Assembly (NCBI GenBank): GCA_043228905.1 | Contig: JBHGNT010000013.1 | Span: 18,166,001 to 18,230,000, forward strand | Direction: 5' to 3' | DNA length: 64,000 nucleotides | DNA from: Azolla caroliniana | Lineage: Eukaryota > Polypodiophyta | Shown: piece by piece, positions 55,611 through 64,000 of the stretch | How the letters are laid out: each line of letters opens with the position of its first letter | How positions within the stretch are numbered: the stretch's first letter is position 1 | Made by a program: the position numbers and the translations under genes | The notes under the pieces: model-generated | Databases searched by the model: none | Seen by the model: the letters and a program-made list of their open reading frames with translations, nothing else | Told to the model about the DNA's origin: nothing

Positions 55611-58600
55611 CTACTTCAAAAGATTGCACTCTTGCAATATAAAGTGAGGAAATTGTGCCTTAAGCGAATGCTCGCATTCCCATGTGGCATCATCAATAGG
55701 TTTATCCATCCATTTGATCTTGAATAGCCGAATCTCTTTAGAACGTAAACGTTTAGTACGAGAATCAAGAATTCGTTCAGGAACATGAGGTTTGTAAGAA
55801 AAATCCTCTAATGTTACAAGATCTTGGATTGTGATGGTGTTATCACCAGAGCCTAAAAATGGTTTTAGACGACTGACGTGAAAAACAGGATGAATACCAA
55901 CGTTACGAGGTAAGGCAAGGTGATAAGCAGATGACCCAACTCGCTTAAGGATTTCAAATGGGCCACAATATCGTGGGGCTAACTTAGCGCACTTGCCCGT
56001 AGATAATGACGTAGAATCAGTCGGGACACGCAAAAAAACTTTTTGACCAATAGTAAATGCACGAGGACGTCTATCCTGATCAGCATAAAATCGAGCACGA
56101 TCTTGAGCTGTCTTGACATTTTCTTTGGCAATATGCAACATTTGGTTCATGTCTTGCAAAAAATTGCGTGTACTGTCTAATGTATCACGATGAATCGTGA
56201 CATCAACTGGGGCACGTGGCTGAAAACCATACATCAACATAAAAGGACTATATCCAGTGGATGTATGTTTAGAGCTATTATAGGCAAATTCTAAGATAGG
56301 AAGGTATTGCTCCCACTTAGAAGGGGTTTTTGCTACATAAGCTCAAAGCATGTCCTCAATAATTTGATTAACTCGTTCAGTTTGTCCATCAGACTGAGGA
56401 TGATCTGCAGAACTCATGCTCAACGTAGTTTCTAGTTTCTTAAAGACCTGAGTCCAAAAGTCACTAGTAAACTTGGAATCTCGATCACTAACAATATCCA
56501 TCGGTAATCCATAAAAACGAAATAACTCATCAACAAATTGATAAGCCAACTGTTGAGCGGTTACCGTGGTTTTTGCAGGAATAAATCTAGCTAATTTTGT
56601 TAGCCTGTCAACGACAACCCATATGGCATCATGACCCCTCTGTGTACGAGGTAAACTAACAATAAAATCCATCGAGATACTTTCCCATTTATTGTTGGGA
56701 ATATCTAAGGGATGTAAAAGACCAGCAGCTTTAAGTCGTTCCGACTTATTAATCTGACATTGTAAGCATTGAGTTACGTATTTATGCACGTCAGAGCGCA
56801 TCTTAGGCCAGAAAAAAGTACACGAGATGAGAACGAGTGTGCGTTGTATTCCAGGATGACCAGCAGATGGTGCATCATGACATTCATGAAAAATTTTCTG
56901 TTTAACATTTGGTAAATCTGGAACACAGACCTTTCCACTACGGTAGAGCAAACCGTTTGTAATGTGAAAGGTCGCCTTCGAGGGTAGGGTGCTAGTATCG
57001 GCATCTAAACCAGATTCGGCTTTCGTCCAGTATTTTGAGAAATAACTGTCATCAAGGTATTTCCCTCGAAGGTGATCTAAAAGATCAGATTTTATTTCCG
57101 TGAAGCTAAGCATGTTAACTTCTTTAATGCGACTAAGAGCATCAGCAACGGTGTTCATAGAACCCTTGCGATATCGTATGGAAAAATCAAAATCTTGCAT
57201 AAGGTCAGCCCAACGGCCTTACGACCAACAAGATCGGGCTGGTCACAAAAATACTTTAATGATTGATGGTCTGTTGTAACCACAAATTTATTTCCATAGA
57301 GATAGTGCCTCCATGTTTTAAGTGCGTGTATCACAGCAAACAACTCTTTCTCTTGAACCGAATACCGAGATTGAGCAACATCAAGCTTCTTACTTTCAAA
57401 AGCAATAGGGTGACCACCTTGATAAAGAACGGCACCAATAGCATAATCACTAGCATCGGTTTCAATTGAGAAAGGCTTAGAAGGGTCTGGTAATAGAAGA
57501 GTGGGAGCCTGACACACATGCTCCTTGAGTGTCTCAAATGATTTGTCAAGTTGTTCATTCCATGAAATTGGTTTGACAGACTTACGTGGATGACCTTTTA
57601 AAAGGTCAGTTAATGGCGTAGTCAATTTGGAATAGTTACGAATTGATTTTCGTAAAAATCCAACAAACCCTAAGAATGATCTAAGTTCACGAATATTACG
57701 AGGAATGGGCCAAAGTTTAACCTTTTCAATACGAGAAGGTTCAATTTCAACGCCATTTTCTGTAATTAAATGACCTAGGTACACAATAGATTTTTGGAAG
57801 AAGTCACATTTTGAATGTTTTGCATAGAAAGAGTTGTCACGCAACTTTCGCAAAACAAATCGAACATGTTGAACATGATCTTGCAAGGTACGGCTATATA
57901 TCAAAATATCATCCAAGAAGACGACAACAAAATCACCGAGTTGATCTCGGAAAACATCATTCATCGCTTGTTGGAATGTGGCTGGAGCATTAGTCAACCC
58001 AAATGGCATGACTAAAAACTCATAATGGCCATAGCGCGTACGAAAAGCGGTTTTAGGAATATCATCCTCGGCGATGCGAATCTGATGATAACCAGTTCGT
58101 AAGTCAATTTTCGTAAAATATCGAGCCCCGTGCAAACGATCAATCAAATCATCGGCACGAGGTAATGGATATGCATTCTTAATTGTCATTTTATTCAAAC
58201 GGCGATAATTGATACACATTCGCCACAAACCTTCCTTCTTCTTGCCTAATAGGACTGGCGCACCCCAAGGTGATTTACTATACCTAATGTGGCCCATACT
58301 CAAGTATTCCTTAAGTTGTTTAGCGATCTCATCCTCTTCTAATCGACTAAGTCGGTAAGGTGGAATGCTCACAGGAGCAGCCCCAGGGATGAGTTCAATT
58401 TGATGGTCCACATTACGTTTAGGTGGTAAAGTAAGCGGTAATTCAGTAGGAAACACATCTTGAAAATCCTCTAAAATAGAGTCGAGTAATCGTTGCTCAA
58501 AATGTGGTAATTGTGTGGCGTCAATATTAAAATAATAAAATTGAACCGCAGGATCAATTACACACGAATAAATTAATGGACTAGAATACTCACTTAAAGA

Positions 58601-60013
58601 TTTAGAAGACACAAGTGAATGAGAAGGAAGTTTGGAACATTGAATAAAATGTTTACAATTATTAAGTTCAAATGTAATTGAGTGATTAACCCAATCAATG
58701 GACAAAGAAGGGTTTTTATTAAAAAACCAAGGATATCCTAAAATGACATCTACGGATTGTAATTTCATAACATGAAAGTCAAGCTTCTCCAAATAAGTAT
58801 CTATTTGAATTGGCAGTTGACAAACAATGCCACTGATGTATTGAACGTTTCCATTTGCCATGTGAACTTGATAGATATGATCACTTGCGTTTATGTGGAG
58901 CTCCATTTGCTGCACAAAGTGATCATTAAGAAAATTGTGAGAACTACCGGAATCAAACAAGAAATGTGCTTGTGTTCCATTGATATATCCGACTGCTCGG
59001 AGTAAATCATTAGGTCCAAGTAAATGTGAAGGAAAAGTGCATTCACATAAACTTAAGTGATTGGTATGAACTTCAACAATATCAAAAGACTCACCTGTGT
59101 GACTCGTAGATTTGTCTTGAGGAGGGGTGTTCATTGACTTCCTCTCAAGACGACGACAGGTATCCTTTGTGTGGCCCCGCTTCTTGCAATATGCACAGAA
59201 GAGGTTCGGTTTCTTTGAGTCGCGGTCAAGAGTGTCACTGGATTGCTTACGTTTCCCAATGAACTTGACATTCGGAGTTTTGGCGAACTCAGGTTTATTG
59301 TGGTCTTTCTTGGAAGTCCTATGGTATCGCAGCACAATGTTGATGGCTTCCTCGAAAGTTGTGGGGTCCTTGTCATGGACAATCCAATGATAATCCCCAT
59401 TGGGAATACCATTCAAAAAACAAGCGACAAACCATTTCTCACCCGTAAGTCCCGATTTTTGGATCTGGGTCCGAGCGTGATGCACATAATCCTCAAGAGA
59501 GGTAAATCGCTTACTAGATAATGTGAGCAAGTGTTGCGCTTGTTCGGTTTGAGAAGGTGGCTGCAAGAATTGTTTCTTAAAAACATCAACGAAACCTTCC
59601 CAAGTTGTGGGTAAGTTTTTTGCGGTCCTTAGGCCACGCCACCAAGCAGCAGCTCGGCCACCTAACTCACGACCGACATAACCAATTTTTACTGCATCGG
59701 GCTTGGGATGAAGCTCAAAGTGAGACTCCCAACGACCAAGCCAAGTGCTAATAGCCTCCGCGGTTCTTTCTTTCTTATCTCCCTTGAAAGGCGTGACTAC
59801 GAAGGAAGGTTCACCTTCTTTCTTGGACTCAATAGTTAATTCTTGGAATTTCTTTTCCAATGCCATATTGGCCTGTCTCATTTCGGCCAATTGATTCAAG
59901 GTAGTAGTGAGCAATTGCTCAATAGTGATCTCAGCTTGTGTGCGAGATGCGGATTGGGGTTGAGAGGTCTCATTTGGAGAGATCGTTCCAACTGCGTTCA
60001 AAACTTGTTCCAT
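55611..60013 (-). pseudogene. Gypsy G gag-pol with chromodomain; one frameshift, one stop
   Basis: From ATG 60013 leftward: coiled-coil N-terminus (ALEKKFQELT), Ty3 gag (AAAWWRGLRTAKNLPTTWEG), zinc knuckle CAYCKKRGHTKDTC (residues 273-286), protease FLFDSGSSHN (Asp 354), RT with FLDDILIYS (699-702), RNase H (IETDASDYAIGAVLYQ). A single-base deletion near 57220 (after LVGRKA) shifts the frame; RNase H end, integrase zinc motif, core (SMDFIVSLP, IVSDRDSKF, QSDGQTERVNQ) continue. A TGA at 56343-56345 (EDML*AYV) is one transition from CGA. The end has a chromodomain-like LFKIKWMDKPIDDATWECE. It is a plant chromovirus type and was probably active until recently. Confidence 0.95.
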
Positions 60014-61010
60014 GATGCACGCCGTGGGTATGCAATAAAATAAGGAGGTTCAGAAAATACACAAGCAAAATGAATGCTTGAAATTTTGATTGAAAGAACT
60101 TTATCCAAGAAAGTATCTCATGTCTTTACCCCTCTAGACATATGAGATGTGATTCGAGATCCGATAACTATGGTAACACTATGGTGTTTTAAAAACCATG
60201 GGGGAAAACATAGCTAAGATGTATTTCTCGGATCTCTATCTTGAGTAATCATGGCGGCTCCCCGAGGCTCAACCATGGTTCTTACATCAATGAAATTTCC
60301 TAGATAGCCTTATATTAATGCCAACCCATCATGTATTATATGGTCGAGAAAGTGTATTACGTGAAAAAACAAGTGCACTCACAAGTAATATTCAAGTCTT
60401 GCGAGCAATAAGTAAACGTGATGATAAAATGATAAACTAAGGCACTACTCATAAGAGTTAAGTAGTGACGAAAACAAGGGTAAAAAAAAAGAACCCATGT
60501 GTTACCTACGAAAAAAAACAATGTCACAAATAAATGGGAAGTGCAAGGTATGCACATATACATCCCAATATGATTGTTATAACTTGCACAATTGTGACAT
60601 AAGCCACAAATTGATCCAAGTGATGACGGTGTTGTGCGCAAAGATGTAATACTCAAATCCATGAGTAAAACATCAATAAGGGAACTCATATGGTTTTACT
60701 CGTTTTCTAAGGCTTGATGATAAGAGTTAAACCTAGATGACCCGTTGAAAAAAAAAAATCATTCAACAAGCCACTCCATACGAAAAAAAATAGTCTACAC
60801 GTAAAGGTTACATTAAAAATAAACGATGTAAATACTTTATACATGAAAAGGAAGTGGAAAAAGGAGAGTTAATTGTGGGCGGGTAAATAATAATTACTAG
60901 AAAATCATATAAGTGAAACAATACTTATGAAATTAAAATTTAATTAGAATAATCAACAATTAGGTGTATGGAATCAAACATGCCCTAAGATACGAAACCC
61001 TAGGGTAGTT

Positions 61011-61340
61011 GACATGCACCTCCTCAAGACCACCACATATCCCTAGAATCGGCCAAGTAATGGCTAATTAAAGAGGAAAGTGGCATAGGTAAGTGACATA
61101 TACCTCGTCAAGGCCACATCATTCCTTAGAATCGGCCAATTGATGGCTAATTAAAAAGGAAAGTGGCATATGTAAGCTACATATACCTTGTCAAGGCCAC
61201 AACATCCCATAGAATCGGCCAATTGATGGCTTAATAGAGAGTAGAGTGGCATAGGTAGGCAACATACACCTCGTCAAGGCCACATCATCCCTTAGAATCG
61301 GCCAAGTGATGGCTCAATAGAGGGGAAGAGTGGTATACTC
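61011..61340. repeat. Four tandem units of 83-84 bp in the gypsy G leader
   Basis: The motif CCTCGTCAAGGCCAC with variants begins at about 61019, 61103, 61186 and 61269, each unit also containing TAGAATCGGCCAA and TGATGGCT. The regular spacing and high identity show recent amplification. Confidence 0.92.
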
Positions 61341-61350
61341 AACATCATAT

Positions 61351-61540
61351 GCAAAACGGCCATGAGATAAGCGTGTGCGATTAGAGCAAACACGCTCGAC
61401 CCAATGCACAAGAATAATTATTATCGTAAGAGTTCAAGAGAGGAGAGAGTGGGATATATATCGCAATATGCAAAAGGCCATGAGTTGAGCGTGTGCGATT
61501 AGTGCAAACACGCTCGGCCCGATGCATAATAATAAGTAAA
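61351..61540. repeat. Two hairpin-forming units in the gypsy G leader
   Basis: AGCGTGTGCGATTAG(A/T)GCAA followed by ACACGCTCG occurs twice, about 119 bp apart. Within each, AGCGTGT and ACACGCT form an inverted repeat around a short loop. Confidence 0.85.
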
Positions 61541-61759
61541 ATCGTAGCGTAGTAGGAGGTAGAAAGAAAGAGAATAAAACGTAATACCAATTTGATTCGA
61601 CCATAAAGAACGCATAATAGAAAAAGAGAAGAGATCAAAAAAGAAGAATACCGGGTTTAGAGTGTTGTTTTGATCCTGAGAAGAGCATGACGAGCCTTGT
61701 TAGATCCCCCTCGCTCACACGCAAAAAACATCAAAACAACAAAAAAATTGTTAGTAAAA

Positions 61760-61771
61760 GCTCTGATACCA
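61760..61771 (-). other. Gypsy G primer binding site (tRNA-iMet)
   Basis: GCTCTGATACCA on the plus strand is TGGTATCAGAGC on the minus strand, one base from the 5' LTR. Confidence 0.95.
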
Positions 61772-61772
61772 C

Positions 61773-62245
61773 TGTTAAGAGTCTATTACTAATCAATAGA
61801 CCAAATCAAGTAAAAAGGAAGAAAATAGATTGGATAGAAGAACCCGTTCCACCCGACCACCCCCGAGCTATGATCTAGACATAGCCAACCTACCACCGAC
61901 GTCCCATACCGCCGGATATTAGGATGACTAATACCTTGGAAGAGATAAACACGATCGTCGAGACGAAAGCCTAGCCCGCACCACCGGTGTCTACGACAGC
62001 AGCCTTCCGACGTGATGATCCTATGAGGGTAGCTAAGCCTCATATTTATACCTTTTCCTAGGCCCCTTGAATAGATGTGCCTTTCTAAAAGGCTCTCTAT
62101 TCATTGGTTGTCTAAATCATGATAGTGCATGCACATATCATTCATTCTATCCAATCATTAGTCCCCTTTTTAATAATAGTGAACATACCCTTCACTAATG
62201 TAAATATTAGTGACCTACCCTCACCAACGTTATGTGTACATAACA
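61773..62245 (-). repeat. Gypsy G 5' LTR (right copy)
   Basis: 473 bp, matching 55131-55603 at all but one position by eye. The leftward TATA box GGTATAAATATG lies near 62042-62053. Confidence 0.94.
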
Positions 62246-62250
62246 GTGCC

Positions 62251-63642
62251 GGTTGCCGGAAACCAAGGACACAGATATCCTCTCAGAGAGAGAATCCCCC
62301 CCCCAGAGATTTCCGGATCTAGAGCATGTACTGCTAACTGATGAGGAGGAGCCGGAAAGTTTCAAAGAAGCTAAGAGAGACACCCACAACCGCAAGTGGT
62401 TGAGTGCCATGTAGGACGAGATGGATTCCCTGCATGAGAACCACGCGTATGAATTGGTGGAGTTGCCGAAAGGAAAGAGGGCACTCCGAAACAAGTGGGT
62501 GTACAAGATGAAACTGGGAGATGCCGGCAAACCCCCGAGATACAAAGCCAAGATTGTGGTGAAGGGGTTCCAGCAGAAGAAGGGCGTGGACTTCGACGAG
62601 ATATTTGCCTCGGTAGTAAAGATGACTTCCATCCGGACGGTATTGAGCATAGCGGCAAGCATGGATCTCGAGGTAGAGCAGTTAGACTTGAAGACGTCGT
62701 TCCTTCACGGTGACCTTGAAGAGGAGATCTACATGCAACACCTGGTTTGCCGGTTGAAGAAGAGCTTATACGAACTAAAGCAGGTTCCCCGGCAATGGTA
62801 CCAGAAGTTCGACTCCTTCATGACGGATCAAGGATACTACACAGGCCGATCACTTCGTCTTTGTGAAGAAGTTTGAAGGTGGAGACTTCCTGATACTCCT
62901 CTTGTACGTGGACGACATGTTGATCGTCGGACGAGACCAAGTCAAGATACAAACGCTGAAGAAGGCTCTGAACTGGACCTTTTCAATGAAAGACTTGGGT
63001 TCGGCAAGACAGATATTGGGGATGCATATCATCCAGGACCGGTCAAAGAAGCAATTGTGGCTGTCACAGGAGAAGTACATGACAAAGGTGCTTCAGCAGT
63101 TCAACATGTTAGATGCGAAACTGGTCGGATTGACACTCCCCCGCAAACTGCAGGTTATCCGGTAAGCAAAGACCGAAGAAGAAGGCAGAGAAGGCGGATA
63201 TGATGAAGATACCATATGGGGACCATATGCCTCTGCCATCGGGAGCTTAATGTACGCAATGGTGTGTACCCGACCGGATATCGGATACGCAATCGGAGTG
63301 GTGAGCCGGTTTATGAGCAATCCCAACGGTAAAATAGATACGCCCGTACTTGAAAGGCACCTCAAGTATGTGTCTCCGATTCGGCTCCGTAAACCCCAAC
63401 TTGGTGGTTTCACCGATTCGGATATGTTAGTTGATGCAGATACCAGCCGGTCAACATCGGGATATGTTATGACATATGCAGGGGGAGCTGTTTCGTGGTA
63501 GTCGAGGCTGCAAAAGACGGTTGCGTTGTCAAACACGGAGGCGGAGTACATGGCGGTTGTGGAAGCCGGCAAGGAAATACTATGGATGAAGGACTTCATC
63601 GAAGAGTTAGGGATCCAGCAAGAGGAATACCGGCTCTATTGC
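62251..63642 (+). pseudogene. Copia E reverse transcriptase and RNase H
   Basis: After gypsy G the linker continues (RYPLRERI), then RT: DSLHENHAYELVELPKGKRA, KIVVKGFQQKKGVDFDEIFA, and after a deletion (part of the QQPEGFEKK region is missing) and a frameshift near 62850, LLLYVDDMLIVG and MKDLGSARQILGMHII. Further shifts near 63150 and 63330 precede RNase H (FTDSDMLVDADTSRSTS), whose frame has a TAG at about 63499-63501 (SW* where Gln fits). It ends in the DSQ region where the element at 63643 begins. Confidence 0.9.
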
Positions 63643-64000
63643 TGTTACCGATTAGGAACACGGTCTACGGTCAGTCCTTCGACCTAGACCTCAAGGTGAC
63701 TGTGTTGCAACGAATGGTACGTCGTAGCGTAATACTTAGTGGGATACCGCCCGTAACCTAGTAGCATATAAGGGAGACGGCTACAACCGACCTCCTTAGA
63801 CAATGCACTAGCAACCACACTGTTACTCACACCTACACTCTTACGACTATGCTATGCCACCAAGACTCACAGACACACAGTAGATTAACAACAGATGCGG
63901 ACAGAGATTAGAGAAGATAGAACTCTATTAAGATACGCCTTTCACATTTAAAATTACACGCTACCTCTATTAGAGGATTTTTGCCCTTTATATATGTAGG
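63643..64000 (-). mobile_element. Edge of another LTR element, running off the window
   Basis: The copia E RNase H frame (RLYC) breaks at TGTTACCGATTAGG, an LTR-like start. On the minus strand CCTACATATATAAAGGGC near the window edge looks like a TATA box, suggesting leftward orientation. The other end and target duplication are outside the window. Confidence 0.6.

Larger units (their letters stand above)
60014..61759 (-). other. Gypsy G long untranslated leader
   Basis: The 1.7 kb between primer site and gag ATG has no long frame. It holds two repeat groups listed separately (61011-61340, 61351-61540). Leaders of this size occur in some plant gypsy elements. Confidence 0.7.
55131..62245 (-). 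mobile_element. Gypsy G: very young chromodomain Ty3/gypsy element
   Basis: LTRs of 473 bp at 55131-55603 and 61773-62245 differ at one position by eye (T 55203-region versus C 61845-region, at a CG site). The target duplication GTGCC is at 55126-55130 and 62246-62250. Transcription is leftward: the tRNA-iMet site is at 61760-61771 and the polypurine tract (AGTAGGGGAGTA on the minus strand) abuts the left LTR. The coding region has one frameshift and one stop. A 1.7-kb leader precedes gag. It interrupts copia E. Confidence 0.96.
51349..64000 (+). mobile_element. Copia E: decayed copia element, 3' end beyond the window
   Basis: A 5' LTR, a primer site and a broken gag-pol relative of copia 1/2 run from 51349 to 63642. 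Three later insertions interrupt it: a solo LTR (53906-54553), gypsy G (55131-62245) and a further element at 63643. Each of the first two is flanked by an exact 5-bp duplication and the coding sequence rejoins across it. The 3' LTR is not in the window. Confidence 0.88.

Noticed and set aside
61011-61540. CRISPR-like array
   Set aside because: The units are whole tandem repeats without unique spacers and lie in a retrotransposon leader of a eukaryote.
61760-61771. tRNA gene fragment
   Set aside because: GCTCTGATACCA is the retrotransposon primer site; no tRNA cloverleaf surrounds it.

Overview
This window looks like nuclear DNA of a land plant that is almost entirely transposable elements. 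The plant signals are Ty1/copia and Ty3/gypsy LTR elements with TGGTATCAGAGC (tRNA-iMet) primer sites, a hAT element, LINE relics and a decayed PLS-type PPR gene. The PPR repeats and two unusual gypsy families resemble what I associate with seed-free vascular plants (ferns or lycophytes). That placement rests on family resemblance only and is weak.

Layout. 1-7380: a hAT DNA transposon (904-6868; 17-bp terminal inverted repeats; 8-bp target duplication CTCATCCC) sits inside a degenerate tandem repeat; its transposase has two stop codons. 9019-34540: an old minus-strand LINE relic is split by a decayed gypsy element (9870-33911, 'gypsy A'). Gypsy A carries a solo LTR (11080-11580), a young copia element (13737-24556, 'copia 1') and a sushi/Tf1-like gypsy element (25429-30718, 'gypsy C'). 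Copia 1 is itself interrupted by a second intact copia of the same family (17680-23162, 'copia 2'). The nest is therefore LINE > gypsy A > copia 1 > copia 2, every LTR-element boundary being closed by a matching short duplication. 34546-40608: a PPR pseudogene followed by a decayed copia ('copia D') whose 5' LTR promoter module is triplicated. 44825-46683: the only plausible host protein gene, a P-loop G-domain protein with hydrophobic C-terminal segments; a perfect 34-bp hairpin lies about 290 bp upstream. 47263-50870: LTR-like sequence and a second LINE relic. 51349-64000: a decayed copia ('copia E') containing a solo LTR (53906-54553), a very young minus-strand chromodomain gypsy (55131-62245, 'gypsy G') and the edge of another element (63643 onward).

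Function. The elements are selfish units with their own LTR promoters, primer sites and gag-pol genes. Copia 2 has a full-length open reading frame; copia 1 was intact until copia 2 landed in it; gypsy G is one frameshift and one stop from intact. LTR mismatches counted by eye (2 in 609, 2 in 685, 1 in 473) indicate recent insertion. Most inactivating changes can be explained as C-to-T transitions.

Most notable: gypsy C appears to lack a tRNA primer site. The 11 bases just inside its 5' LTR are complementary to an 11-base stretch lying exactly where transcription should start (32 bases after the TATA box), the arrangement of self-priming Tf1/sushi retrotransposons. The unrelated-looking solo LTR at 11080-11580 keeps the same TATA spacing, hairpin and downstream motif.
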